This document shows positions 50,837 to 59,883 of a stretch of 64,000 bases of DNA, piece after piece; within the stretch, counting starts at the first letter, position 1; the number at the start of each line of letters is the position of its first letter. Source of the stretch: Brevundimonas sp. (lineage in GTDB: Bacteria > Pseudomonadota > Alphaproteobacteria > Caulobacterales > Caulobacteraceae); assembly GCF_013912005.1 (NCBI RefSeq), contig NZ_JACESB010000001.1, positions 186,001 to 250,000 on the forward strand. The letters are read 5' to 3'. A model generated the notes under the pieces. The model searched no databases. It was not told the origin of the DNA and worked only from the letters and a program-made list of their open reading frames with translations. The position numbers and the translations under genes are program-made.

Positions 50837-52015
50837 TCAGGCCGCCTCGGCCGCCTGCTCCGCCGCCCGGAAGATGAGCGGCAGGCGCGCGTCCCAGGTG
50901 TGATCGGCGACCGCCTTCGCCTTGCCCTTCTGCACCATGGCGAAGGCCTGCGCCGGGTCGTCCAGCAGCGCGCGCAGACGCGCGAAGCCGGCCGGCAGGT
51001 CCATCCAGCGGTACATGGCGATGTCGACGCCGTCCTCGAAGACCTGCTCGTAGTAGCGGCTGACGTCGGTGAAGGGCAGCGCCCCGGAGAGCAGGACGGT
51101 GAACGGCCGCTCGTGCGAGCCGGCGCCGAAATTGCCGTTGGTGTTCAGCACGACCCGGCTCTGGCGCATCAGCTCGACCACCTTGGGCATCGGCTGCGGG
51201 CCGAGGTACTGGACGTTCTTGAAGCGGTACAACTGGTCCTTCCAGTGATCGCCGCAGATGACGACGGGCAGGCCGGTCTTGGCGAGCTTCTTGATGAAGT
51301 CGAAGCGGCGGGTGGTGCGCACCACGGTGTCGATGTGCCGGCAGGCGGTGCGGGCGCCGCGGTTGGCCGGATCGGACAGGTCGAGACCGCTGTCGGCCAG
51401 CACCCGGTCGAAGATCTCGTGCGGCGGCGCCCATTCGATCGCCAGCGCCTGGTCCAGCGCGGCCTCGAACACCTTGCGCGTCTTCGCCGGCGCCTCGGCC
51501 CAGGGGATCTCGGGCCGGTGGCAGGTGCCGGACCACAGCAGCGGGATCGGCCGCGCGGCGTAGGTGTCGAGATCCTCATCCGGCGTCGGGTCGCAAGCCG
51601 CCGGATGCGGGAAGAAGGTCAGGCTCGGGTGGCGCGCCGGGCCGTAGATGCTGCGCACCGCCTCGATCTGGGTCGGATCGACCATCAGCAGCGGCGTCTC
51701 CGGCGGCGTCCGCTCCAGCCGCTCGGTATGGTTGAAGACGTAGTCCGTGTGCCACAGCACGTGCGGGGCGTTGAACAGCTGGGAGATCGTCTGTCCCGCC
51801 GGGGTGCGCAGCTCGCCCAGGATGTTGATGGTGAAGACCAGGTCCGGCCGCACCTCGAGGGCCAGCTCCAGCACCCGGCGCATCAGGTGGCCCGAGGCGA
51901 CGAGGTCGTCGACGATCACCGTATGGCCGGCCCGGCGCATGGCCCCGGCCGCCAGATCCACGAAGGTCCGGGTGCCGTCGTACTGGGATTGGCCCTTCAT
52001 GAGCAGGATCAGCAT
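50837..52015 (-). CDS. CgeB-like glycosyltransferase (GT-B type)
   Basis: 392 residues. An N-terminal Rossmann half (VDLAAGAMRRAGHTVIVDDL, RPDLVFTINILGELRTP) is followed by a C-terminal half with VQYLGPQPMPKVVELMRQSRVVLNTNGNFGAGSHERPF, split here as YLGPQPMPKVVELMRQS and VVLNTNGNFGAGSHERPF, the donor-binding pattern of the DUF3880/CgeB group. Donor and acceptor unknown; surface or flagellin glycosylation is possible. No strong ribosome site; the ATG at 52015 or a TTG two codons earlier are the candidates. Confidence 0.78.
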   Translation of the reverse strand: MLILLMKGQSQYDGTRTFVDLAAGAMRRAGHTVIVDDLVASGHLMRRVLELALEVRPDLVFTINILGELRTPAGQTISQLFNAPHVLWHTDYVFNHTERLERTPPETPLLMVDPTQIEAVRSIYGPARHPSLTFFPHPAACDPTPDEDLDTYAARPIPLLWSGTCHRPEIPWAEAPAKTRKVFEAALDQALAIEWAPPHEIFDRVLADSGLDLSDPANRGARTACRHIDTVVRTTRRFDFIKKLAKTGLPVVICGDHWKDQLYRFKNVQYLGPQPMPKVVELMRQSRVVLNTNGNFGAGSHERPFTVLLSGALPFTDVSRYYEQVFEDGVDIAMYRWMDLPAGFARLRALLDDPAQAFAMVQKGKAKAVADHTWDARLPLIFRAAEQAAEAA

Positions 52016-52113
52016 GACCAAGGGCTAGCCGGAGTTGCGATTCCCGCCAACCGCCGCGATCCGGACGGCCGCCGCTCCGGGACAGGGCGCCGCCGCTGTG
52101 GCAGGATGGAGCG

Positions 52114-52731
52114 ATGGTGCGCGCCCTTCTCTCCCTCGCCCTCGTGCTGAGCCTGGGCTGTTCGCCGGCGCCGGCCGAACCCGCGCCGCCGGCCGCCGTG
52201 CAGGCGCGGGCGCAGACGGCGGTGTTCGCCGGCGGCTGCTTCTGGTCGGCGGAGAAGGCGTTCGAGGGCGCGCCCGGGGTGCTGTCGGCGGTCTCGGGCT
52301 TCGCGGGCGGCCGCACCGCCCGTCCGACCTACGAGCAGGTCGTGCGCGGCGGGACCGGCCACATGGAGGCGGTGCAGGTGACCTGGGACCCGGCCGTGAC
52401 CAGCTACCGCGCCCTCGTCGACCGCTTCTGGCGGACCATCGACCCCACCGACCCGGGCGGCCAGTTCTGCGACCGCGGCCCCTCCTACCGCACCGCCGTC
52501 TTCCCGGACGCGGGGCAGCGCCCGGCGGCCGAGGCCTCGCGCGCCGCGGCGGCGCGGGTGCTGGGGCGGGAGATCGTCACCCCGGTGCTGGCGCCGGCGC
52601 GCTTCTGGCCGGCCGGGGCCGAGCACCAGGACTTCGCCCGTCGCCATCCGGCCCGCTACGAGGCCTATCGCATCGGCTGCCGCCGCACCTCTCGGCTGCG
52701 GGCCGTCTGGGGCGGGGCGGCGATCGGCTGA
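52114..52731 (+). CDS. msrA: Peptide-methionine (S)-S-oxide reductase, lipoprotein form
   Basis: 205 residues. VFAGGCFWSAEKAF holds the catalytic cysteine, with GHMEAVQV, DPGGQFCDRGPSYRTAVF and FWPAGAEHQDF completing the MsrA site. The N-terminus (RALLSLALVLSLGC) is a signal peptide ending in a lipobox with Cys16, so the enzyme is expected to be lipid-anchored in the periplasm, where it repairs oxidised methionine. MsrA is more often cytosolic. Confidence 0.93.
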   Translation: MVRALLSLALVLSLGCSPAPAEPAPPAAVQARAQTAVFAGGCFWSAEKAFEGAPGVLSAVSGFAGGRTARPTYEQVVRGGTGHMEAVQVTWDPAVTSYRALVDRFWRTIDPTDPGGQFCDRGPSYRTAVFPDAGQRPAAEASRAAAARVLGREIVTPVLAPARFWPAGAEHQDFARRHPARYEAYRIGCRRTSRLRAVWGGAAIG

Positions 52732-52749
52732 GACCGCCGCCGGCGGTCC

Positions 52750-53472
52750 TTACCAGGCCTGGCTCTCGGCCGGGCGCGCCTCCAGATGCCCGTCCTTGAG
52801 CGCGAACACCCGGTCCATGTGCCCGGCGAGCTCCATGTTGTGGGTGGCGATCAGGGCCGCGACGCCGGTGGATTTGACGAGATCGTGCAGGGCCTCGAAC
52901 ACCGTCTGGCTCGTGGCCGGATCGAGGTTGCCGGTGGGCTCGTCGGCGAGCAGAAGGCGCGGCCGGTTGGCCAGGGCGCGGGCCACGGCGACGCGCTGGC
53001 GCTCCCCGCCCGACAGCTGGGCCGGCTGGTGGGTCAGGCGGTCGGCGAGGCCGAGCTTCTCCAGCAGCTCCGTCGCCCGCGCCCGGGCGGCCTCGCGGCC
53101 GACGCCGGCGATGCGCAGCGGCAGGGCGACGTTGTCGCGGGCGTCGAACTCCGGCAGCAGGTGGTGGAACTGGTAGACGAAGCCGATGGCGCCGAGGCGC
53201 ACCCGGGTGCGGGCGCTGTCGGGCAGCTGGCCCATCTCCTGACCGTCGATGCGCACCTCGCCGGAGGTCGGGTGCTCCAGCAGGCCGGCCGCGTGCAACA
53301 GGGACGACTTGCCCGAGCCGGACGGGCCGATCAGGCCGACCACCTCGCCGGGCATGACGTCGAGGTCGACGCCCTTCAGCACGGTCAGGTCACCGGCGGC
53401 GGCGGCGTAGGTGCGGCTCAGGCCACGGACGGAGAGGACGGGCTGCGAAAGGTTGGGGGCGGCCTCACTCAT
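52750..53472 (-). CDS. lolD: Lipoprotein-releasing ABC transporter ATPase LolD
   Basis: 240 residues. Walker A GPSGSGKSS, the LolD-type GFVYQFHHLLPEFDARDNV Q-loop, signature LSGGERQRVAVARAL and Walker B LLLADEPTGNLDP identify the MacB/LolD group. It powers release of outer-membrane lipoproteins to LolA. Its start overlaps the 3' end of the lolC gene by 8 nt, fixing the complex. Confidence 0.94.
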   Translation of the reverse strand: MSEAAPNLSQPVLSVRGLSRTYAAAAGDLTVLKGVDLDVMPGEVVGLIGPSGSGKSSLLHAAGLLEHPTSGEVRIDGQEMGQLPDSARTRVRLGAIGFVYQFHHLLPEFDARDNVALPLRIAGVGREAARARATELLEKLGLADRLTHQPAQLSGGERQRVAVARALANRPRLLLADEPTGNLDPATSQTVFEALHDLVKSTGVAALIATHNMELAGHMDRVFALKDGHLEARPAESQAW

Positions 53473-54769
53473 AGCGGAGCGCCTCCACGGGATCGAGGCG
53501 GGCCGCCTGCCACGAGGGGATCAGGCCGGCGACGCAGCTCATGAAGAAGGACCAGACGGTGACCCAGAAGACGTCCACGGGATCGACCTCGGCGGGAATG
53601 GAATCCAGCATGTAGACGTCGGCGTTGAACAGCTGGACGCCCAGCAGCGCCTCGAGGAAGTGCTGGATCGCGCCGATGTTGAGGCAGAACAGCAGGCCCA
53701 GCAGCAGGCCGGTGATGGTGCCGAGCACGCCGATGGTCGCGCCGGCGATGAAGAAGATCCGGAGCATCGAGCCCTGGCTGGCCCCGACGGTGCGCAGGAT
53801 GGCGATGTCGCGGGTCTTGTTCTTCACCAGCATGACGATGCCGGAGATGATGTTCAGCGCCGCGATGGCCACGACCAGGCCGAGGATGATGCTCATCGCC
53901 ACCCGCTCGACCTTGAGCGCGCCCCAGAAGGCGGCGAGGCGGTCGCGCCAGTCGCTGACGAGGGAGCCGGGGCCGGCGGCGTCACGCAGGGGCTGGAGCA
54001 GCTCGCCGACCCGGTCGGGCTCGCGCACCTTGATCTCGATCACGTCCCAGACGCCCTCCTTGCCGAAGAACAGCTGGGCCTGTTCCAGGGGCATGAAGAT
54101 ATAGGCCTGGTCGAAATCGGCGGCGCCGGAGCTGAACACGCCGCCGATGCGGTAGGTCTTCTCGAGGCCGCCGAGGTTGCCGAAGGCGCTGTCGGCGCCG
54201 GTGGGCGAATAGAGGGTGATCGGGTCGCCGACGCGCAGGCCGAGGCCCTCGGCCAGGGCCTTGCCGATGATCAGATCGTCGCCGCCGTACGCGCCGCGCC
54301 CGAAGCTGCGCTTCGCCCGCTCGTCGAGGCTGGCGTAGACATAGGCCATGGAGTCGAGGTCGCCCGGGGCGATGCCGCGGACCATGGCCCCGGTCGTGCG
54401 GCCGGCGGCGCGGACGAGACTCTGGTCCTCGGTCAGGGGGGTGACCGAGACCACGCCCGGCACCTGGCCCAGCCGCGCCACGGCGGCGTCGCGCTCCGGC
54501 GAGAGCAGAACCTGGCCCTGCACATAGACGTGGCCGTTGAAGGACAGCATCCGGCTGAGCAGCTCGTTGCGGAAGCCGGCCATGATGCTCATCACGGTGA
54601 TCAGGGCCATGACCGCCAGGGCGATGGCGACGTAGGAGATGATGGCGATCAGGGCGATGCCGCCCTCCTTGCGCCGGGCGCGGAGGTAGCGGAACGCCAG
54701 TCCGAACTCCCAGCCTGCGAAAGGGCCGGCGGGCTTGACCGGCTTCAGGGCCGCTCCGGCGTCGGTCAT
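53465..54769 (-). CDS. lolC: Lipoprotein-releasing system permease (LolC/LolE family)
   Basis: 434 residues. The opening [28 protein letters not shown] is family-typical (one membrane segment about 37-60), then a periplasmic domain (about 65-275) and three C-terminal membrane segments with [25 protein letters not shown], the coupling region. Ends in DPVEALRYE. As in other alphaproteobacteria, one LolC/E-type gene stands with lolD. It overlaps the proS stop by 4 nt. Confidence 0.93.
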   Translation of the reverse strand: MTDAGAALKPVKPAGPFAGWEFGLAFRYLRARRKEGGIALIAIISYVAIALAVMALITVMSIMAGFRNELLSRMLSFNGHVYVQGQVLLSPERDAAVARLGQVPGVVSVTPLTEDQSLVRAAGRTTGAMVRGIAPGDLDSMAYVYASLDERAKRSFGRGAYGGDDLIIGKALAEGLGLRVGDPITLYSPTGADSAFGNLGGLEKTYRIGGVFSSGAADFDQAYIFMPLEQAQLFFGKEGVWDVIEIKVREPDRVGELLQPLRDAAGPGSLVSDWRDRLAAFWGALKVERVAMSIILGLVVAIAALNIISGIVMLVKNKTRDIAILRTVGASQGSMLRIFFIAGATIGVLGTITGLLLGLLFCLNIGAIQHFLEALLGVQLFNADVYMLDSIPAEVDPVDVFWVTVWSFFMSCVAGLIPSWQAARLDPVEALRYE

Positions 54770-56082
54770 GCGGTCAGCCTCGCGAGGGCTTCGTCCAGCG
54801 ACAGGGACAGCTTCTCGCCGGTGGCCCGGCGCTTGAGCTCGACCACGCCGTCGGCGAGGCCCTTCGGCCCGATGGTCAGCTGCCACGGCACGCCGATCAG
54901 GTCGGCGGTGGCGAACTTGCCGCCGGGGCGTTCGTCGGTGTCGTCATAGAGAACGTCCTTCCCGGCGGCCTCCAGCCGGGCCACCGCGTCCTCGCAGGCC
55001 GCGGAGACGGCGGCGTCGTTGGCGCGCAGGTTGATGACCACCACGTCGAACGGGGCCACGGCGTCGGGCCAGACGATGCCGGCCTCGTCGTGGCTGGCCT
55101 CGATGATGGCGCCGAGCAGGCGCGACACGCCGACGCCGTAGGAGCCCATGTGCACCGGGGCGTCCTTGCCGTCGGGGCCCTGCACGTTCGCCTTCATCGG
55201 GGCCGAGTACTTGGTCCCGAAGTAGAAGATGTGGCCGACCTCGATGCCGCGGGCCGACAGGCGGTCGCCCTCGGTCGTCTCGGCCTCGAACCGGGCGGCG
55301 TCGTGCATCTCCTCGGTGGCGGCGTAAAGGGCGGTGCGCTGGTCAACGATGGACTGCAGGTCGTCCCAGTCCACGTCGCCGCCCGGCGCCGGCATCTCGA
55401 CCAGCTTTCGGTCGCAGAACACGGCGCTCTCGCCGGTGTCGGCCAGGACGATGAACTCGTGGGACAGATCGCCGCCGATCGGGCCGGTGTCGGCGCGCAT
55501 CGGCACCGCCTTCAGCCCCATGCGGGCGAAGGTGTTCAGATAGGCCACGAACATCCGGTTGTAGGCCTTGCGCGCCGAGACCTCGTCGATGTCGAAGCTG
55601 TAGGCGTCCTTCATCAGGAACTCGCGGCCGCGCATGACGCCGAAGCGCGGGCGGCGCTCGTCGCGGAACTTCCACTGGATATGGAAGAGGTTGAGCGGCA
55701 GGGCCTTGTAGCTCTTCACATAGGCCCGGAAGATGTCGGTGATCATCTCCTCGTTGGTCGGGCCGTACAGCAGCTCGCGCTCGTGGCGGTCGGTGATGCG
55801 CAGCATCTCGGGACCGTAGGCGTCATAGCGGCCGGACTCGCGCCACAGGTCGGCCAGCTGCAGGGTCGGCATCAGCAGCTCGACCGCGCCCGCCCTCACC
55901 TGCTCCTCGCGGACGATCTGCTCGATCCGGCGCAGCACCCGCAGGCCCAGCGGCAGCCAGGCGTAGATGCCGGCGGCCTCCTGGCGGATCAGGCCGGCCC
56001 GCAGCATCAGCTGGTGCGAGACGATCTGGGCGTCCGAAGGCGCCTCTTTCAGGGTGGGCAGGAAGTAGCGCGACAGGCGCAT
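54766..56082 (-). CDS. proS: Prolyl-tRNA synthetase, short alphaproteobacterial type
   Basis: 438 residues. The class II motifs [25 protein letters not shown] (motif 2 region; GVMRGREF shown) and [14 protein letters not shown] (motif 3) are intact, and the anticodon domain is at the C-terminus. The bacterial INS editing insertion is absent, which is normal for alphaproteobacteria; a free-standing editing protein may replace it. It is the first gene of the proS-lolC-lolD unit. Confidence 0.96.
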   Translation of the reverse strand: MRLSRYFLPTLKEAPSDAQIVSHQLMLRAGLIRQEAAGIYAWLPLGLRVLRRIEQIVREEQVRAGAVELLMPTLQLADLWRESGRYDAYGPEMLRITDRHERELLYGPTNEEMITDIFRAYVKSYKALPLNLFHIQWKFRDERRPRFGVMRGREFLMKDAYSFDIDEVSARKAYNRMFVAYLNTFARMGLKAVPMRADTGPIGGDLSHEFIVLADTGESAVFCDRKLVEMPAPGGDVDWDDLQSIVDQRTALYAATEEMHDAARFEAETTEGDRLSARGIEVGHIFYFGTKYSAPMKANVQGPDGKDAPVHMGSYGVGVSRLLGAIIEASHDEAGIVWPDAVAPFDVVVINLRANDAAVSAACEDAVARLEAAGKDVLYDDTDERPGGKFATADLIGVPWQLTIGPKGLADGVVELKRRATGEKLSLSLDEALARLTA

Positions 56083-56109
56083 GGGGGAGAATCCGGCGTG
56101 GGAGGCGTG

Positions 56110-56294
56110 GGGTGGATGGTTTAGCGGGTCCGGCGGGGCGAAAGCTAGGCCGGGGAAGGGATTAGGGATTAGGGATGAGGGATGAGGAGCTCAACGGCGG
56201 GGGCAAGACGGAGCAGTCCGGCCGACCATGCGCCGCCCGACGACCGCTCCCCCGCCTCATCCCTCATCCCTAATCCCTAATCCCCCATCCACCC
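56110..56294. repeat. Nested palindromic element with heptad G-tract arms
   Basis: Inner arms 56158-56187 and 56255-56284 are perfect inverted copies of 30 bp, made of GGGATTA twice, GGGATGA twice and GG. Outer arms GGGTGGATGG (56110-56119) and CCATCCACCC (56285-56294) also pair perfectly. The 67-bp centre has no ORF. The right edge touches the stop codon of the DUF3088 gene. Confidence 0.9.
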
Positions 56295-56632
56295 TACGGA
56301 TGCGGCCGGGCGATGCCGTAGCGCGCCGCCAGATATGGAATGATCGCCTCGTCCTGCAGGAAGCGGGCGCCGGTGGCGGCGCTTGTCTGCGCGTCCGGCC
56401 AGTCCAGTTCGCCGTCCAGCACCAGCAGGGGGCAGGACTGGTTCTCCTCGCCGACGGCCGCGATCACCGCCGGGCGCGGGCGGGGCCAGTCGAGACGGAC
56501 GATCTCCAGCCGCTCCCGCAGCTGCGGATGAAAGGCCAGCACGCCCTCGATCACCGCCCCGGCCGGGCAGTACCACGGGCCGCCGTGGTCGTCGGTCCAG
56601 CCCGGGTTGACCAGGAACAGGCGCTCGGTCAC
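56294..56632 (-). CDS. DUF3088 family protein
   Basis: 112 residues. FLVNPGWTDDHGGPWYCPAGAVIEGVLAFHPQL resembles a thioredoxin-like start with a single cysteine (split here as FLVNPGWTDDHGG and YCPAGAVIEGVLAF); LVLDGELDWPDAQTS and EAIIPYLAARYGI fit DUF3088. Function unknown; a glutathione-transferase N-domain-like fold is possible. It starts 4 nt after the DUF1467 gene. Confidence 0.75.
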   Translation of the reverse strand: MTERLFLVNPGWTDDHGGPWYCPAGAVIEGVLAFHPQLRERLEIVRLDWPRPRPAVIAAVGEENQSCPLLVLDGELDWPDAQTSAATGARFLQDEAIIPYLAARYGIARPHP

Positions 56633-56636
56633 GGCG

Positions 56637-56900
56637 TCACGCCGCCGGCGGCGCGAGGTCGGGCAGCGGCATCCAGCCGATCCAGACCAGCACCATCACG
56701 AGCAGCCAGACCGCGGCCGAGACCCAGGTCGTGGTGAGGAATTTCCGCTTCAGGTCCGGCTGCACCGGCGCGCCCCACTGGGCGCCGTCCTCCGGCCGCT
56801 CCTGGTCCTGCTGGTTCATGCCCAGCGGCAGCACGGTGAACAGCACCACCCACCAGCACACGACGTAGATGGCCACCATGGTGAACAGGCCGATCGGCAT
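56637..56900 (-). CDS. DUF1467 family small membrane protein
   Basis: 87 residues with two membrane segments (about 5-25 IGLFTMVAIYVVCWWVVLFTV shortened here to MVAIYVVCWWVVLF, and 60-75 VWLLVMVLVWIGW). The LPLGMNQQDQ stretch after the first segment is the DUF1467 hallmark in alphaproteobacteria. Function unknown. It starts 1 nt after the epimerase gene ends; the mce-DUF1467 pairing is common in this class. Confidence 0.85.
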   Translation of the reverse strand: MPIGLFTMVAIYVVCWWVVLFTVLPLGMNQQDQERPEDGAQWGAPVQPDLKRKFLTTTWVSAAVWLLVMVLVWIGWMPLPDLAPPAA

Positions 56901-56901
56901 T

Positions 56902-57324
56902 TCAGTGCGCTCCCTTCGGCGTTTCCATCAGTTCGACCAGCACCCCGCCCATGTCCTTCGGGTGCAGGAAGATGATCGGCGTGCCGTGGGCGCCGATGCG
57001 TGGCTCCCCCGTGCCGAGGATCGTCGCCCCCTTCGCCCGCAGCGCGTCGCGCGCGGCGAGGATGTCCTCCACCTCGAAGCAGACGTGGTGCTGACCGCCC
57101 TTCGGGTTCTTCGCCAGAAAGCCGTGGATCGGGCTGTCCTCGCCGAGCGGCTCGATCAGCTCGATCTGGCTGTTGGGCAGGTCGATGAAGCAGACCCGCA
57201 CCCCCTGGGCCGGCAGCTCGAAGGGCGCCTGCGCCTGCGTCGCGCCGAGCAGGTCGCGATACAGGGCGACGCTGGCCTCGATGGAGGGGGTGGCGACGCC
57301 GACGTGGTTCAGTCTTCCGATCAT
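56902..57324 (-). CDS. mce: Methylmalonyl-CoA epimerase
   Basis: 140 residues, VOC fold in two halves. LNHVGVATPSIEASVALYRDLLG and GGQHHVCFEVEDI give the metal-binding histidines, and GGVLVELME the last ligand glutamate. It interconverts the methylmalonyl-CoA epimers between propionyl-CoA carboxylase and the B12-dependent mutase. This gives a reason for cobalamin uptake in this organism. Confidence 0.93.
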   Translation of the reverse strand: MIGRLNHVGVATPSIEASVALYRDLLGATQAQAPFELPAQGVRVCFIDLPNSQIELIEPLGEDSPIHGFLAKNPKGGQHHVCFEVEDILAARDALRAKGATILGTGEPRIGAHGTPIIFLHPKDMGGVLVELMETPKGAH

Positions 57325-57397
57325 GGCGAGGACTTAGCCGTTCCGGCGGTCCGGGAGAAGGCGGCGCGGTTGTCGCGCCCCGCCCCTCCCCCTTCCG

Positions 57398-58996
57398 TCA
57401 CTGCGCGAACGGGTCGGTCGGCGTCGGCCGGGTCGGCAGCGGCATGCGCGGCAGGGGCTCGTCCGAATTGGCGGCGGCCAGCAGCAGCCCGGCCAGCACC
57501 ACGGCCGCCTGGCGCAGGTCCTCCGGCTTCAGGTGATCGTAGCTGTCGAGCGAGCTGTGGTGCAGCCGGCTGCCATAGTCGAGCGGGTCCTGGATGAACT
57601 GGAAGCCGGGGACGCCGACGGTCTGCATGTAGACGTGGTCGGTGCCGCCCGACGGCCGCAGCGAGACGGTGTCGGCGCCGAGGCCGTGGAAGGGCTCGAG
57701 CCATTCCTCGAACACGGCGGCGGCGGCGACATTGCCCTCGGCGTTGATGCCGCGGATGCGGCCCGAGCCGTTGTCGATGTTGAAGTAGGCGACGAGATCC
57801 GAATAGCCCTCGCGCGGCTGGACCGGCCAGCGGGCGCGCCAGGTCTGGCCGTTCGGCAGGGCGTCCAGGGCCGGGTCGCCCAGCGGGGCGCGGGTGGCGA
57901 GGTGACGGTCGACATAGGCCAGCGAGCCGTGCAGCCCCTGCTCCTCGCCGTTCCACAGGGCGAAGCGGATGGTGCGCTTCGGCCGGACGTTCAGCGCCTT
58001 CAGGATCCGGGCCGCCTCCATGACCACGGCCGTGCCGGCGGCGTTGTCCACCGCCCCGTCCGCCGCGACCCAGCTGTCGAAGTGGGCGCCGGCCATCACA
58101 TACTCGCCCGAGCGGCTGGTCCCGGGGATGTCCGCCAGCACATTGTAGGCGTTGACGTCGTCGTCGTGGAAACGGACCTCGCTGAGCATCTCCAGCTTCG
58201 GCGCGGCGCCGGCGCGCGAGAGGCGGGCCAGACGGCGGTAGTCCTCGGCCGCCAGCTCCAGCCCGGGGAGCCGGGGCGTGCCTCCGACGCGGTAGGTGTA
58301 GCCGGCGCCGTGCAGAAGGCCGCCGTCGCGATAGGACATGCGCACCCAGCCCAGAGCGCCCTCCTCGGCCAGGAAGGCGTCCAGCTGCAGGGCGAAGTTG
58401 TCCCGGCCGCCATCGCGGCTGACGGTCACCGGCGCATGGGTCGGCTGCACGTAGTCGGTCCGGCCGGCCAGCTCCTCGTCGGTCCAGCGGCGGAAGAAGG
58501 GCTCGGTCGGATCGCTGGCGTCGTTGGGCGCGGAGATCATGACGATCTTGCCGGCCAGCTTGCCGCGGTGCTTCTCGAAGTCGGCGGGGCTGCTCATCGG
58601 CGCCAGCACGACCTCGCCGGAGACGGTCCCGTCGGTGCCCGGAGTCCAGGCCACCGGAATGGCGCGCAGCTCCAGCGGCCGGGGCTCGACCATACGCACG
58701 TCGGAGCGGACGATCGACCAGCCGCGGCCGAACTCGAAGCCCTCGGCGCGGACGTTCGACAGGCCCCACTCGCGGAACTTCGCCTGGGTCCAGGCCTCGG
58801 CCTCGCGCATCTGCGGGGAATTGGTCATGCGGCCGCCGATGCGGTCGGTCAGATGCGCCGCCGTCCGCATCACCTCGGAGTGGTTGAAGCCCTGGTCGAA
58901 GATGCCGTTCACAGCGACGAGGTCCGGCGCCTGGGCGAGGGCCGGCGCGGCGGCGAGGACGGCGGCGACGGAGACGGCGGCGAACAGGCGCTTCAT
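57398..58996 (-). CDS. Exported M28-family zinc metallopeptidase
   Basis: 532 residues. Signal peptide (FAAVSVAAVLAAAPALAQA), a protease-associated domain in the middle (about 120-270), and the M28 peptidase domain with the zinc ligands in MAGAHFDSW, VDNAAGTAVVMEAARIL, WNGEEQGLHGS and GGTDHVYMQ. Probably a periplasmic or secreted aminopeptidase or carboxypeptidase. Monocistronic on the minus strand. Confidence 0.9.
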   Translation of the reverse strand: MKRLFAAVSVAAVLAAAPALAQAPDLVAVNGIFDQGFNHSEVMRTAAHLTDRIGGRMTNSPQMREAEAWTQAKFREWGLSNVRAEGFEFGRGWSIVRSDVRMVEPRPLELRAIPVAWTPGTDGTVSGEVVLAPMSSPADFEKHRGKLAGKIVMISAPNDASDPTEPFFRRWTDEELAGRTDYVQPTHAPVTVSRDGGRDNFALQLDAFLAEEGALGWVRMSYRDGGLLHGAGYTYRVGGTPRLPGLELAAEDYRRLARLSRAGAAPKLEMLSEVRFHDDDVNAYNVLADIPGTSRSGEYVMAGAHFDSWVAADGAVDNAAGTAVVMEAARILKALNVRPKRTIRFALWNGEEQGLHGSLAYVDRHLATRAPLGDPALDALPNGQTWRARWPVQPREGYSDLVAYFNIDNGSGRIRGINAEGNVAAAAVFEEWLEPFHGLGADTVSLRPSGGTDHVYMQTVGVPGFQFIQDPLDYGSRLHHSSLDSYDHLKPEDLRQAAVVLAGLLLAAANSDEPLPRMPLPTRPTPTDPFAQ

Positions 58997-59090
58997 GAAG
59001 GGGACCCCCGGGAATCAGAACCGGGGGACATTTGACGCGTCCGGCGCGGATGCACAAACCGCCCGTGCGTTCGGGCGCCGCGGAGACCGC

Positions 59091-59615
59091 TCAGTCCTCG
59101 ACGTGCGGCGGACAGACAGGCAGGGCGTCGTCCGAGGGCGAGAGGCCGCCGATCACCACCTGGATCACCGGCTCCGGCCACCGCTCGAAGGTGGCCATCC
59201 CCGCGGGCACGGTGCAGACGGAGGTGGCGTCCGGCCCCCGGGCCTGGCCGCCGACGTAGCGGACCACGTAGCCCGCGTACTTCAGCCCCTCCTCCTGGCC
59301 GTTCTCGACCTTCAGGAGCGAACCGACGTCCCGCCGCCCGTGCAGGGCGAACCGGAGGGTCCCGGAGGCCGCCTGGTTGGGCTGGTCGCGCGAGCCTTCG
59401 GCCGGCGGCAGGACGTCTGCAAACTCGATGCGGTCGACGGCGACCAGGTCGTAGGTCCCGTCGGCGTTCCGGCGCAGGGTGGCGCGCTCGCCGATCGCGA
59501 CGTTCAGGGTGCCCTGCACGTAGCTGGAACGCCGTCCCTCGACCTGTTGCGGCGTCGCCGGGTGGGGAACCTGGATCGCGGCGGCGAAGGCGAGGGTCAG
59601 GGGCGCGATCAGCAT
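59091..59615 (-). CDS. Exported hypothetical protein
   Basis: 174 residues. A short signal peptide (IAPLTLAFAAAIQVP) and a mixed beta-rich body with two cysteines (VCTVPAG, PVCPPH) that may form a disulfide. I do not recognise it. The frame stays open upstream to 59861, but that part runs through the tsf terminator and has an Arg-rich shadow composition; the ATG at 59615 opens the signal peptide. Confidence 0.65.
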   Translation of the reverse strand: MLIAPLTLAFAAAIQVPHPATPQQVEGRRSSYVQGTLNVAIGERATLRRNADGTYDLVAVDRIEFADVLPPAEGSRDQPNQAASGTLRFALHGRRDVGSLLKVENGQEEGLKYAGYVVRYVGGQARGPDATSVCTVPAGMATFERWPEPVIQVVIGGLSPSDDALPVCPPHVED

Positions 59616-59815
59616 GGGAACTCCGGCACGGGCGGAGCCTCCGTCCCGGAGCCCCGCGCCATGCATGTCAGGACGGCCCCGCGCGAGCAATGGACAAGGC
59701 GCGCCCGCCGGGAATCGTGATCGCTGCGACCGCGAAGCCTCCCGTCTCGTCCACGGCGAAGCCGACCACGCGGGCTGCAGACGGCGCAGACGCGCCGATC
59801 CGCGCCCCCGCCGCA

Positions 59816-59858
59816 CGAAAAAGGGGCCGACGACCGCAGCCGCCGACCCCCTTTTTTT
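59816..59858 (-). terminator. Rho-independent terminator after tsf
   Basis: On the minus strand AAAAAGGGG pairs with CCCCTTTTT around a GC-rich, partly paired centre, ending in a T5 run. A T7 run on the + strand makes it work in either direction. It lies 26 nt past the tsf stop. Confidence 0.8.
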
Positions 59859-59883
59859 CAACGCATCCCGGAGGATGTGCGGA

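Noticed and set aside
56158-56284. Heptad palindrome as a CRISPR or transposon end
   Set aside because: Only one pair of inverted arms, no spacers, no transposase and no visible target duplication.
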